Shown here one piece after another: positions 35,858-44,600 of a stretch of DNA of 64,000 nucleotides; position 1 is the first letter of the stretch; every line of letters starts with the position of its first letter. The notes under the pieces were generated by a model. It did no database searches, was not told where the DNA came from, and saw nothing but the letters and a program-made list of their open reading frames with translations. Position numbers and translations under genes: made by a program. The stretch is from Candidatus Bipolaricaulis sibiricus (lineage in GTDB: Bacteria; Bipolaricaulota; Bipolaricaulia; Bipolaricaulales; Bipolaricaulaceae). Where the stretch lies: the NCBI GenBank assembly GCA_004102645.1, contig CP034928.1, positions 248,001-312,000 of the forward strand. Reading direction: 5' to 3'.

Positions 35858-36205
35858 GTGGGGAACACGGCGTGGGCAGACCTTCCGACATGGGCGCTGG
35901 TTGCGGTCGTGGTGCTGGGCGGAGTGCAGCTTTCCCTGCAGGTAAGTGCGCTCGTGATTCTGTTCCGCACCCCGGACGAGCGGCTTGTTACGGGACGGCG
36001 GTGGGTGTGGGTTGCTGTTGTGGTGTTCGGCCAGCTTGTGGGGGCGATCGCGTTCTTGGCAGCTGGCCGACGCCCGGTCACTGAGCAAGACCCGCTTCAT
36101 TCTGCTCCGCAACCCGGTGACGTGACGCGGGCCCAAGCGCGGCGGGCGGCCGACCTCCTGTACGGGGATTCATCGCGGGCGGGGCGGCACGGCAAAGAAC
36201 GATGA
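35858..36205 (+). CDS. Small membrane protein with PLDc_N-like domain
   Basis: A 115-aa protein with two membrane helices (about residues 10-30 and 42-63), separated by a short charged loop (RTPDERLVTGRRW). The layout resembles the phospholipase D-nuclease N-terminal domain, a two-helix module often found alone. The GTG start follows AAGGAGG with a 6-base gap, and the ORF's long upstream extension is antisense to the previous gene and was rejected. Its stop overlaps the ABC ATPase start (ATGA), so it may be part of, or regulate, the exporter. Confidence 0.7.
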   Translation: MGNTAWADLPTWALVAVVVLGGVQLSLQVSALVILFRTPDERLVTGRRWVWVAVVVFGQLVGAIAFLAAGRRPVTEQDPLHSAPQPGDVTRAQARRAADLLYGDSSRAGRHGKER

Positions 36206-37125
36206 CGTCTGCCATCGCGCTCTACGAGCTGACGAAACTCTACGGGACGGTGCGTGCGCTCGATGGCGTGTCGCTTGCTGTCCCTTCTGGGTCCGTGTTC
36301 GGGTTTCTCGGCCCGAACGGGGCGGGGAAGACAACGACCCTCCGTATCCTCACTGGACTTGCTCGTCCCAGCTCGGGCAGCGCGAGAATCCTCGGGCACG
36401 ATGTGGTGACGGCGCCGCACGCGGTGCGGTCGGCAGTGGGTTACCTTCCGGACGTACCGGGGTTCTATCCGTGGATGACGGCCACTGAGCTCCTCCGCTT
36501 CGTGGGGCGGCTGTTCGGGCTATCCGGCCCCACGCTCCGGGCACGGGTCGACGCCCTCCTCGACCTCGCGGGTCTCGCCGGCGTGAGGACGCGGGTCGGC
36601 GGCTACTCGCGGGGGATGAAGCAGCGGCTGGGCGTCGCCCAGGCCCTCATCAACGCCCCGTCTGTGCTCTTGCTCGACGAGCCCACGAGCGCCCTTGATC
36701 CCATCGGAAGGAAGGCCGTCCTGGACATGATCGCTTCCCTGGCGGGCCGGACGACGGTTTTCTTCTCGACGCACATCCTGTCGGACGTGGAGCGGGTGTG
36801 CGATACAGTGGCGATCCTCCATCGGGGACGCGTCGCAGCCCAGGCTCGCATAGCTGAACTGAAGTTGCGATACGGGGTGCAGAAGATCGCCGTGGACGTG
36901 GTCCCGTCGGCCGATCCTCTCGTTGGCGCACTGGCCCAGGCCCCGTGGGTCTCCGCTACCGAACGTCCCGGCGAGGATCGCGTGGTGTTCTCAGTAAGCG
37001 ATGTCGAGCGTGCTCAGCGGGAGATCCCCGCGGCAGCGGCTGCCCAGGGGGTCGGAATCCGCAGGCTGGAGCCGGTCGAGGTGAGCCTTGAGGACGTGTT
37101 CGTAGACCTGGTGGGGGAGCGATGA
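36202..37125 (+). CDS. ABC-2 type transporter ATP-binding protein
   Basis: A 307-aa exporter-type ATPase. Walker A is GPNGAGKTT (about residues 37-45), the signature is YSRGMKQRLGVAQAL (about 135-149), and Walker B is LLLDEPTSALDP (about 154-165) followed by the H-loop FFSTHILSDVERVCD. The C-terminal 90 residues form the extra domain common in ABC-2 ATPases. It overlaps the small membrane gene at its start and the permease gene at its end, indicating one operon. Confidence 0.95.
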   Translation: MTSAIALYELTKLYGTVRALDGVSLAVPSGSVFGFLGPNGAGKTTTLRILTGLARPSSGSARILGHDVVTAPHAVRSAVGYLPDVPGFYPWMTATELLRFVGRLFGLSGPTLRARVDALLDLAGLAGVRTRVGGYSRGMKQRLGVAQALINAPSVLLLDEPTSALDPIGRKAVLDMIASLAGRTTVFFSTHILSDVERVCDTVAILHRGRVAAQARIAELKLRYGVQKIAVDVVPSADPLVGALAQAPWVSATERPGEDRVVFSVSDVERAQREIPAAAAAQGVGIRRLEPVEVSLEDVFVDLVGER

Positions 37126-37883
37126 GCTCGTTTCGCGCGTTTCTCGGGAAGGAACTCCGGGAAATCGTCAGGACGTGGCGGATCTGGGTCCTTCCCGGGA
37201 TCGTCCTGTTCTTCGCTGTCACCGGACCAGTTATCGCTCGGTTCACCCCCCAGCTTCTGCAAGCAGTGGCCCCCGACACGGGCCTCGTGATCCAGGTTCC
37301 GGATCCAACGTTCCGCGACGCCTACCTTCAGTGGGCGAAGAATCTTGTCCAGATCGTAACGTTTGCGGTCATTCTTGTCTTCGCAGGCGCAGTGTCGTCC
37401 GAGCGCCGGTCGGGGACTGCAGTGCTCGTGCTGACAAAGCCGCTCAGCCGCACCGCGTTCGTCGGCGCCAAGTACGTCGCCCAAGGCCTGTTGCTGGTCA
37501 CGACCGTGGTGGTCGGCGCTGCGACGACCTGGGCTCTGACCCTGGCTGTGTTCGGCGAAGCCCCGCTCCTTCCCCTTGCAGCGGCAACCGGGGTGTGGCT
37601 TGTGTGGGGATTGATGGTACTGGGGATCGTGATCCTTCTGTCGTCGGTTGTGGATTCGCCGGCCGGGGCGGCAGGCCTGGGATTGGGTGTGTTCGTTCTC
37701 TTCTCGATTGGATCGATTTGGACCCCCGCTGTGCGGTACAGCCCGACGGGACTTGTGGGCGCTCCCACGGACATCCTCCTGGGTCGAGGTGGCCCTCTCC
37801 TGTGGCCGGTGATCACAGGGACTGCCCTGGCCGCGATCTCGATTGCCGGTGCCGTGACCGCGTTCTCTCGCCGGGAGCTCTGA
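37122..37883 (+). CDS. ABC-2 type transporter permease
   Basis: A 253-aa membrane protein with about six helices, related to the ABC-2 permeases that export drugs, lipids or polysaccharides. The first long loop follows a helix at about residues 25-45, and the cytoplasmic segment SSERRSGTAVLVLTKPLSRT (about residues 90-110) is the typical coupling loop. The ATG overlaps the ATPase stop. Its last third (from 37583) is repeated almost exactly 3.1 kb downstream. The substrate is unknown. Confidence 0.9.
   Translation: MSSFRAFLGKELREIVRTWRIWVLPGIVLFFAVTGPVIARFTPQLLQAVAPDTGLVIQVPDPTFRDAYLQWAKNLVQIVTFAVILVFAGAVSSERRSGTAVLVLTKPLSRTAFVGAKYVAQGLLLVTTVVVGAATTWALTLAVFGEAPLLPLAAATGVWLVWGLMVLGIVILLSSVVDSPAGAAGLGLGVFVLFSIGSIWTPAVRYSPTGLVGAPTDILLGRGGPLLWPVITGTALAAISIAGAVTAFSRREL
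37583..37881 (+). repeat. 299-bp duplication, copy A (inside the ABC-2 permease)
   Basis: Bases 37583-37881 are identical to 40716-41014 except at two bases near the right end, both synonymous in the reading frame. Copy A encodes the last hundred residues of the intact permease and ends just before the TGA stop. Confidence 0.95.
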
Positions 37884-38046
37884 GCGATGTGACACCGGCC
37901 GACCGTTAGACGGGGCACACCGTGCGGAAGGCGCAGAACGCCGATCGCCACGGCCAGGATCGGGGGGAGAGCTGCGCGACCGACGTCTCACCCCCACCCG
38001 AGCGATGGGTTCGCACCCGCACCCGCCGAGCCATCCGCGCGACCTC

Positions 38047-38075
38047 CTGCAACCCGCCTTCTTCTGCGGTACGAT
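38047..38075 (+). promoter_or_regulatory. Putative promoter giving a leaderless baeRF mRNA
   Basis: TACGAT at 38070-38075 lies 6 bases before the ATG at 38082, with CTGCAA at 38047-38052 at a 17-base spacing. Transcription would start at or next to the ATG, and no ribosome site precedes it. Confidence 0.45.
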
Positions 38076-38081
38076 GTGCGC

Positions 38082-39230
38082 ATGGACCGGTTTTCGCGAC
38101 AGGACCTGAGCGATCTTGTGGAAGGAACGTCGCCCCATCGCGTGTCCATCTTCTTGCCCACGGGTCGGGCGGGGCCAGCGGCCCGCGAGGGAGGGATCCG
38201 CCTCAAGAACCTCCTGCGCAAGGCGGAGGAACAGCTCGTGGCACTCGGGATGAGGTCGCCTCAGATCCAGGACCTCCTCGCCCCCGCGCGGAGCCTGGTG
38301 GGGGACAGCCTGTTTTGGTCGTACCAGAGCGACGGGCTGGCGTTGTTTTTGTCTCCGGAGGGGATGCGCAAGTGGCGCCTCCCGCTCCGGTTCGAAGAGC
38401 TGGTGGTGGTGGCCGACCGGTTCCACGTCAAACCTCTGCTGTCCCTATTCACCGGCGACGGGCGGTTCTACGTTCTGGCCTTGAGCCAGAACCAGGTGCG
38501 CCTGCTGTTGGGGACGCGCTACAGCGTGACCGAGGTCCCCGTCGAAGAAGTGCCCACCGCCCTCGCTGACGTCCTACGGCCGGATCTGGTTCAGAAGCAC
38601 CTCCAGTTCCGCACTGCGGCGAGCACCGGGCCGGGGAAGCAGGCCGTGGCCTACCACGGCCATGGGGGAGCCGATGCCGGGCACAAGGACGACATCATGC
38701 GCTTCTTCCGCCGGGTCGACGAGGGCCTCCGATCGTACCTCGCCTCCGAGCCGGCTCCCCTCGTGGTGGCGGGGGTGGACTACCTCCTCCCCCTGTACCG
38801 CGAGGCCAGCTCGGACCCACATCTGGTGAACGAGGGGGTGACGGGAAACCCAGATCGGCTGACCCCCGAGGAGCTTCACGCTCAAGCGTGGGCGTTGGTC
38901 CAGCCCCACTTCCACCGGGCTCAGGAGGAGGCCGCGGACAGGTTCGCGGCGCGCCTTGGGACGGGGCTCGCGTCGGCCCAGTTCCCCGAGGTCCTCCGCG
39001 CTGCCCGCGAGGGCCGCGTGGAAGTTCTGTTCGTGGCCGTGGGCGTGCAACGCTGGGGGAGGATCGCCTCCACCGGGGAGGTCGAGGTCCACACCTCCCT
39101 TCAGCCGGGGGACCAGGATCTCCTTGACCTCATCGCGGTGGAGACCCTGGTTCGCAAGGGCGTGGTGTACGCTGCGCCTCCCGACAGGGTCCCCGGGGCA
39201 GCGGACCTCGCGGCCGTGTTCCGCTACTAG
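38082..39230 (+). CDS. Bacterial archaeo-eukaryotic release-factor family (baeRF) protein
   Basis: A 382-aa cytoplasmic protein. The opening region with VSIFLPTGRAG and GGIRLKNLLRKAEEQL, then LFLSPEG and the RFYVLALSQNQVRLLLG strand, followed by a domain with APLVVAGVDYLLPLYREA and the C-terminal RVEVLFVAVGVQRWG, matches the three-domain plan of the baeRF proteins, relatives of eRF1/Pelota found in bacteria. Classic eRF1 GGQ is not seen in the usual form; AYHGHGGADAGHKDD near 187-203 takes that place. The trehalose synthase gene follows 8 bases later. Roles in ribosome rescue are proposed for the group but not shown. Confidence 0.75.
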   Translation: MDRFSRQDLSDLVEGTSPHRVSIFLPTGRAGPAAREGGIRLKNLLRKAEEQLVALGMRSPQIQDLLAPARSLVGDSLFWSYQSDGLALFLSPEGMRKWRLPLRFEELVVVADRFHVKPLLSLFTGDGRFYVLALSQNQVRLLLGTRYSVTEVPVEEVPTALADVLRPDLVQKHLQFRTAASTGPGKQAVAYHGHGGADAGHKDDIMRFFRRVDEGLRSYLASEPAPLVVAGVDYLLPLYREASSDPHLVNEGVTGNPDRLTPEELHAQAWALVQPHFHRAQEEAADRFAARLGTGLASAQFPEVLRAAREGRVEVLFVAVGVQRWGRIASTGEVEVHTSLQPGDQDLLDLIAVETLVRKGVVYAAPPDRVPGAADLAAVFRY

Positions 39231-39238
39231 GGGAAGCT

Positions 39239-40462
39239 GTGCCGGACAGGCTTCTATCCCTCGACGACTACCGCCCGCTGGTAGGGGATCCAGTCGTGGA
39301 ACGGATCCGCGACAAGGCCCGCCCGTTGCGGGGGTTGCACGTGACGCACGTCAACTCCACCTACTACGGCGGCGGAGTGGCCACCCTCCTCTCTTCCCTC
39401 ACCCTTCTCATGAACGACGTCGGGATCAGGACCGGGTGGCGGGTGATCCAGGGGTCGCCCGATTTCTTCAGCGTGACGAAGAAGTTCCACAACGCGCTCC
39501 AGGGCGGGAACATCAACCTGAGTCCGCGCAAGAGGCAGATTTACGAGGACACGGTGTACGAGAACGCCGTGCGCAACCATCTGGACCACGACGTGGTGGT
39601 CATCCACGACCCCCAGCCCCTTCCCCTCGTGAGGCACTACCGCAAGCGCGGGCCCTGGATCTGGCGGTGCCACGTGGACCTCACCTCGCCCCACCCCGAG
39701 CTGTGGGCCTACCTGATCCCGTTCATCGAGCGGTACGACGCGGTGGTCGTATCGATGCCCGAGTACCGGCAGGAGCTCACCACCCCCCAGGTTGTGATCC
39801 CGCCGGCGATCGATGCCTTCGCAGTTCAGAACCGGGAGCTCTCGCCCGAGGAGGTCGGGGAGCGACTCGCCCACTACGGCATCCCCACCGACCTCCCGCT
39901 TGTGGTCCAGATCTCGCGGTTCGACCCCTGGAAGGACCCTCAGGGGGTCATCGAGGCGTTCCGGCTGGTGCGGGAGGAGGTCCCGGCGACGCTGGTCCTC
40001 CTCGGCAACGTGGCCACCGACGATCCGGAGGGTGAAGAGGTGTATCGGTCGCTCCTCGACCAGCGAGAGGAGCGGATCATCATCCTCAGCCGTCAGGACG
40101 GGGCGCTCGTCAACGCGCTTCAGCGCCGGGCGGCGGTGGTCCTCCAGAAGTCCCTGCGCGAGGGGTTCGGCCTCACCGTTGCCGAGGCGATGTGGAAGGG
40201 GACGCCGGTGGTCGGGGGGAACGTGGGCGGCATCCGCCATCAGATCGTGGATGGAGTGAACGGGTTCCTCGTGTCGTCCGTCGAGGAGGCGGCGGGGCGA
40301 ATGGTGGAGCTCCTGCGGGACGACGATCTGCAGCGGGAGATGGGAACGAGGGCTCGGGACACGGTGCGGGAGCGGTTCCTGATGACGGCGCTCCTCGAGC
40401 GTTACCTGGACCTGTTCGCCGCCTTCGAGCCCAACTTCCGCCTGCGGGACGAGGGGAACTAG
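39239..40462 (+). CDS. treT: Trehalose synthase (TreT-type GT4 glycosyltransferase)
   Basis: A 407-aa GT-B glycosyltransferase. TreT forms trehalose reversibly from glucose and NDP-glucose, a route found in thermophiles. The N-terminal HVTHVNSTYYGGGVATLL motif, the VIHDPQPLPL segment (about residues 121-130) and IWRCHVDLTSPH match TreT well. The C-terminal GT4 domain has QISRFDPWKDP and KSLREGFGLTVAEAMWKG (about 304-321), with the donor-binding EGFGLTVAE. The GTG start follows an AGGGGAA element. It is 8 bases after the baeRF gene, so the two are co-transcribed. Confidence 0.9.
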   Translation: MPDRLLSLDDYRPLVGDPVVERIRDKARPLRGLHVTHVNSTYYGGGVATLLSSLTLLMNDVGIRTGWRVIQGSPDFFSVTKKFHNALQGGNINLSPRKRQIYEDTVYENAVRNHLDHDVVVIHDPQPLPLVRHYRKRGPWIWRCHVDLTSPHPELWAYLIPFIERYDAVVVSMPEYRQELTTPQVVIPPAIDAFAVQNRELSPEEVGERLAHYGIPTDLPLVVQISRFDPWKDPQGVIEAFRLVREEVPATLVLLGNVATDDPEGEEVYRSLLDQREERIIILSRQDGALVNALQRRAAVVLQKSLREGFGLTVAEAMWKGTPVVGGNVGGIRHQIVDGVNGFLVSSVEEAAGRMVELLRDDDLQREMGTRARDTVRERFLMTALLERYLDLFAAFEPNFRLRDEGN

Positions 40463-40593
40463 CTCCGCGGGCCCCCGGTGGGCGTGGGGCGCCAGCCATC
40501 GGCGGCAGCAGAGGTGTAGCGGAGATCGCGGCTGCGTGTCGCTTCCGAGAGCCAGATCGAGGTCGCCGCGGGCCTTCTCCGGACCGCGCGGTG

Positions 40594-40617
40594 TCCCCGC
40601 CCCGAAGAAGGCGGGGA
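40594..40617 (+). terminator. Possible hairpin downstream of treT
   Basis: An 8-base inverted repeat (40594-40601 with 40610-40617, 8-base loop) lies about 130 bases after treT. No U-run follows, so a role as terminator is uncertain. Confidence 0.3.
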
Positions 40618-40671
40618 TGCCGTTCGGGTCTAGGTGGGAACCGTCGTTCGGGATCGAGAGCGGAACGACCG

Positions 40672-41016
40672 ATGGAGACGGTGTGGAACGTGTTGAAGTG
40701 GGTCCTGATCGCGCTGGCAACCGGGGTGTGGCTTGTGTGGGGATTGATGGTACTGGGGATCGTGATCCTTCTGTCGTCGGTTGTGGATTCGCCGGCCGGG
40801 GCGGCAGGCCTGGGATTGGGTGTGTTCGTTCTCTTCTCGATTGGATCGATTTGGACCCCCGCTGTGCGGTACAGCCCGACGGGACTTGTGGGCGCTCCCA
40901 CGGACATCCTCCTGGGTCGAGGTGGCCCTCTCCTGTGGCCGGTGATCACAGGGACTGCCCTGGCCGCGATCTCGATTGCCGGTGCCGTGACCGCGTTTTC
41001 CCGCCGGGAGCTCTAG
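40672..41016 (+). CDS. Chimeric membrane ORF: small-protein N-terminus fused to ABC-2 permease C-terminus
   Basis: A 114-aa ORF. Residues 1-14 (METVWNVLKWVLIA) closely resemble the start of the small membrane protein at 47861 (WNVLKWVL). From residue 15 onward it is identical to the last hundred residues of the ABC-2 permease at 37122, because the DNA from 40716 is the duplicate copy. The join lies in a shared GGCAACCGG-like stretch. It has no clear promoter or ribosome site. It could be a real fusion gene, a dead by-product of recombination, or an assembly join. Four or five helices would remain, without the permease N-half. Confidence 0.5.
   Translation: METVWNVLKWVLIALATGVWLVWGLMVLGIVILLSSVVDSPAGAAGLGLGVFVLFSIGSIWTPAVRYSPTGLVGAPTDILLGRGGPLLWPVITGTALAAISIAGAVTAFSRREL
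40716..41014 (+). repeat. 299-bp duplication, copy B
   Basis: This is the second copy of 37583-37881, offset by 3133 bases. The only differences are ttc/ttt and tct/tcc in two consecutive codons before the stop, and the stop itself changes from TGA to TAG just beyond the repeat. Confidence 0.95.
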
Positions 41017-41162
41017 GGACGTCCGGTGAGAGCTCTTCACGATCGCCCACCGCGGCGAGTGCTCTCTGTGCGCAGACCTGGCGGCGCCTGGCTCCGTGAA
41101 CGGTCATCTGCAGTGCGCCGTCTTGCGCGGGCGAGGGCTTCGCAGAGCGTCTTCCCAGAGTG

Positions 41163-42992
41163 CTAGAGAGGCCAGATCCGAAGAAGAAGCGGTACCCCCA
41201 CTGCAACCGCTAGGATCTGCAACGGGAGACCGAGGGGCAAGTAGTCGCCGAATCGGAACCCACCGGGGCCCAGAATGAGGGTGTTGTTCTGGTGGGCGAT
41301 GGGGGTGATGAACGAGCACGATGCTCCGACTGCGATCGCCATCAAGAAGGGATCCACTCTGACTCCAAGCTGGGCCGCGGCGCCAAGGGCAATCGGGCAC
41401 ATGACGGCCGCGGTGGCGGCGTTGTTCAGCGCGGCGGAGAGGAGCATCGTCACAACGAGGACAAGTCCCAGGGCCACTCCGGGGCTACCCGGGCCTGCGA
41501 TGGTCAACAGGGACCTCGCGATGAGGGCGGCTGCGCCCGTGGTTTCCATGGCCCCGGCTACGGGGATGAGCGATCCAAGGAGCACGATCACGGGCCAGTC
41601 AATCGCGTCGTAGACCGTGCGCGGAGAGACGGTGCGTAGGGCGAGCGAGGCGAGGACGCCGCCGGCGAACGCAACCGCGGCCGGGAGAAGGCCAGCCGCG
41701 GCGACGAGGACGGCGAGGCCCATGATGAGGGTCGCGGTGAGTGCCTTCCGCTTGTCCGGAATCCGCAGCGAGCGTTCCGCCAACGGGACGAGGCTGAACT
41801 CGCTCGCGAAGTCCGCCACCGCGTCCGCCGGCCCCTGGAGCAGGAGGACGTCGCCGGCCTTGAGTGCCATCGTGCGCAGCCGAGAGACCGACCGCCGCCC
41901 CTGGCGCGACACCGCGAGGAGGTTGACCCCGTACCGGGTGCGGAGTAGGAGGTCCCGAGCTGATCGGCCCTCGAGGTCCGAGTCAGGCAGCACCGCGTAC
42001 TCCACAAGCACGGCCTCGTCTGCTGGGGCACCTCTGTCCTCACCCCCATCGTGTGCCCTGTTCGCGTTGTCCGGCGCGGTACCCCCCTTCGCCGCTCCGT
42101 CTCGCTTCGCCTCTTCGAGCTTCAGGCCGAGGCTCCCCAACACGTTCGCCAGCGCCTCGGCCTGGGCCTCGACGAGGAGGATGTCCCCGGCGCGGACCAC
42201 CCAACGTCGGTTTGGGGCGGTGACGCGGACCCCACTTCGCACGAGGCTCACGATCTGGGCGTCTGCCTCCTCCAGCACCTCCTCCACCTCGCGCAGGGTC
42301 ATGCCCACGACCTTGCTCCCCTCGTCCACGCGGGCCTCGGTGAGGTAAGCGGCGAGATCGAACCCCTCCGACGACGCTCCCCTGCGTGCGGGAACGAGCC
42401 GCCATCCCACGAGCGCGATGAACAGCACCCCGGCGCCTGCCACGCCTAGCCCCACAGGAGCGAAGTCGAACATCCCGAATCCGCCGGAACCGCTCTGGGC
42501 ACGGAACGCAGACACGATGAGGTTCGGCGGTGTCCCGATGAGGGTTGTCATTCCGCCCAGGATCGACCCGAACGCGAGCGGCATGAGGACCCGCCCCGGA
42601 GCGACCCCCTGGCGAGCCGCGACGTGAAGACCGATCGGCATGAGGAGCGCCAGCGCGCCCACGTTGTTCATCACGCTCGACAGGAGTGCGGCGAGGCCGG
42701 TCAGGGCGCCGATCATCAGGGTCGGGCCGACCTTCAGCTTCAGAATGCGCCGGGTGAGAACATCCACGGCTCCCGAGGCTTGCAGGCCGCTGCTCAACAC
42801 CAGCACGCACGCCACGGTGATCACCGCGGGGTGGCCGAACCCGGCGAACGCGTCCCCTGCAGGCACCAGGCCAACAAGGACGCAGGCAAGGAGTGAACCC
42901 AACGCGATCATGTCGTGGCGCCAGCGGCCCCACAGGAACCCACCCAGGGTGGCGGCGAGGATGCCCAGGATCAGAATCTGGTTGCCGGTCAT
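41163..42992 (-). CDS. SLC13-type anion/sodium transporter with two RCK_C domains
   Basis: A 609-aa inner-membrane protein with about 11-12 membrane helices. The first half has a long hydrophobic scaffold with SSVMNNVGALALLMPIGL (about residues 104-121) and GMTTLIGTPPNLIV (about 145-158); the second half has SAALNNAATAAVMCPIAL (about 515-532), these being the paired NxA/T ion and substrate motifs of the DASS/SLC13 family. Between residues about 205 and 410 there are two TrkA-C (RCK_C) domains, which commonly sense ligands. A substrate such as sulfate or dicarboxylate is typical but not shown. It is monocistronic here. Confidence 0.88.
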   Translation of the reverse strand: MTGNQILILGILAATLGGFLWGRWRHDMIALGSLLACVLVGLVPAGDAFAGFGHPAVITVACVLVLSSGLQASGAVDVLTRRILKLKVGPTLMIGALTGLAALLSSVMNNVGALALLMPIGLHVAARQGVAPGRVLMPLAFGSILGGMTTLIGTPPNLIVSAFRAQSGSGGFGMFDFAPVGLGVAGAGVLFIALVGWRLVPARRGASSEGFDLAAYLTEARVDEGSKVVGMTLREVEEVLEEADAQIVSLVRSGVRVTAPNRRWVVRAGDILLVEAQAEALANVLGSLGLKLEEAKRDGAAKGGTAPDNANRAHDGGEDRGAPADEAVLVEYAVLPDSDLEGRSARDLLLRTRYGVNLLAVSRQGRRSVSRLRTMALKAGDVLLLQGPADAVADFASEFSLVPLAERSLRIPDKRKALTATLIMGLAVLVAAAGLLPAAVAFAGGVLASLALRTVSPRTVYDAIDWPVIVLLGSLIPVAGAMETTGAAALIARSLLTIAGPGSPGVALGLVLVVTMLLSAALNNAATAAVMCPIALGAAAQLGVRVDPFLMAIAVGASCSFITPIAHQNNTLILGPGGFRFGDYLPLGLPLQILAVAVGVPLLLRIWPL

Positions 42993-43095
42993 CGTGGGCC
43001 CGTCCGGTCTGGCCGGAGGGTGGGAGCTGTCTTGAGGCGACGGCGCCCGTCTCGCGCGGATACGGCTTCCCCAAGGGGCTTCCCGCCTGCCGACA

Positions 43096-44133
43096 TCAGG
43101 GGCACCCGACCTTCCACACGTGTACTCGGCCGTCGGATCCTGCGGCGGCGATCATCTGGCCGTCGGGCGCAAACGCGATCGACAGTATCCCCTGGTCGGG
43201 CGGTGCTCCAAACCCGGTCTTCGGGCGCAGCACCTCCACGGACTCCAAGAGCTCCCCCGATCCGGCGTCCCACAGGCGCAGCACGCCGTCGTACCCTCCC
43301 GTTGCCAGGACTGACCCCTGTGGGGAGTAGGCTGTCGCTCGGACCTCGTTCCGGTGTCCGCCGAGGGTCCTGATCGGGGTTCCGGAGGCGACGTCCCAGA
43401 CCACCGCTTCCCGCCACGTGGCAGCGACGAGGCACGTCCCGTCCGGACTGAACGCGATCGCGTTCACCGAGCCGGCGTGTTCGGCAAGCGTCCCCGCAAG
43501 ATCCCCGCTCCGCGCGTCCCAGATCCGCACTGCCTTATCGGTGAACGCCCCGGCGACGAGTGACCCATCCGGGCTGAACTGGATCGATCGCACGTAGTTG
43601 AGAAGGGTCGTCTTCCCGCCGCCCAGAACCAAAGTCTGCCGGGCAAGGGAGACGATCTTGCTCCGCTCGAGGCGGCCCGTCGCCCCATCGAACCACATCA
43701 CCAGCGCAAACCCTGTCCCAGACTCCACCGCTCCCGACACCAGCGTCTGCTCGTCGGGGCTGATCGCTGCCGAGAAGACATCGGATGCCCCTCGGCTCAC
43801 GCCGATCTCTCGCCGAAGCTCGCCCGTGGAGGCATCCCACAGGCGCACGGTCCCGTCCCAGGAGGAACTGACAAGGACCGTCCCACTCCTCGAGAAGGTC
43901 ACGCTGGTCACGGAACCCGTATGCCCTACCAAGCGTCTCAGCTCCCCCCAGTCTTCGCAACGCAGAACATGGATCTCGTTTCCCCGGGCGACAGCAAGGG
44001 TCGACCCGTCGGGCGAGAACGCGAGCGCAGACGTGTTCGGTAGATCCAGCGCCACGATCGGTGTCAGCAGTCCCTCTGCCAGCGTTGGGGTGCCCAAGAC
44101 CAAGGTGAAACAGACCAGAACGAGGATTCCCAC
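43096..44133 (-). CDS. Secreted WD40-repeat protein
   Basis: A 345-aa exported beta-propeller. The start was placed at GTG 44133 because GGAGGT lies 7 bases upstream and the frame begins with a signal peptide (VGILVLVCFTLVLG, cleaved near TLAEG). Repeated GH/WD units follow, for example VGHTGSVTSVTFSRSG, SSWDGTVRLWDASTG, DKAVRIWDARSG and GGYDGVLRLWDAGSG, about seven blades. Such propellers bind partners and have no catalytic site. The frame extends 17 codons upstream with no ribosome site. No clear partner gene was found nearby. Confidence 0.85.
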   Translation of the reverse strand: MGILVLVCFTLVLGTPTLAEGLLTPIVALDLPNTSALAFSPDGSTLAVARGNEIHVLRCEDWGELRRLVGHTGSVTSVTFSRSGTVLVSSSWDGTVRLWDASTGELRREIGVSRGASDVFSAAISPDEQTLVSGAVESGTGFALVMWFDGATGRLERSKIVSLARQTLVLGGGKTTLLNYVRSIQFSPDGSLVAGAFTDKAVRIWDARSGDLAGTLAEHAGSVNAIAFSPDGTCLVAATWREAVVWDVASGTPIRTLGGHRNEVRATAYSPQGSVLATGGYDGVLRLWDAGSGELLESVEVLRPKTGFGAPPDQGILSIAFAPDGQMIAAAGSDGRVHVWKVGCP

Positions 44134-44600
44134 AGGGATCACCTCCGCTGGCTCGATCATAGTGCGAGCAGTTCCCATGGACAAGTGGCCTCATCACAGG
44201 CCAGACTCCGCATAGAGTGGCCGCAGGGGACACGGACGCGAGTGCCGGTGGCAAGCTCCCGCTCACGGACAGCAGCGGAGGACGTCGTAGCGGTGGCTGG
44301 GACGATCCACAGTTCGGATCGGGGGCGGCAGCACACGTCGCGGGCGTTTGGGAACCGGTGTCGAGAGGGCGAGACCTGTCCTGCCGCGAGATCGGTGAGC
44401 GGCTGCCACGACAACGTCCTGTGCGAGGGTGTCACCGCCGCGCTGGAGCGTGAGCCGCTGGACCCGGTGACGTTGCGGAACCACTCGGAGGCACGCAGAG
44501 GGGGAGCCCGGGAACGAGCAGGGCAGGGAGTAGCGGAAGACGTTCACCTCGGTTCTCGGTGCGTGCGTTCTGGCTGGGTGAACCATCTGGGCTTGGGTTG
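44134..44600. other. Intergenic region, no gene recognised
   Basis: A 467-base stretch between the WD40 gene and the PaaK-like gene. Several short ORFs overlap here in different frames, but none shows a signal, domain or ribosome site, and their arginine-rich translations look like chance frames in GC-rich DNA. Confidence 0.5.
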
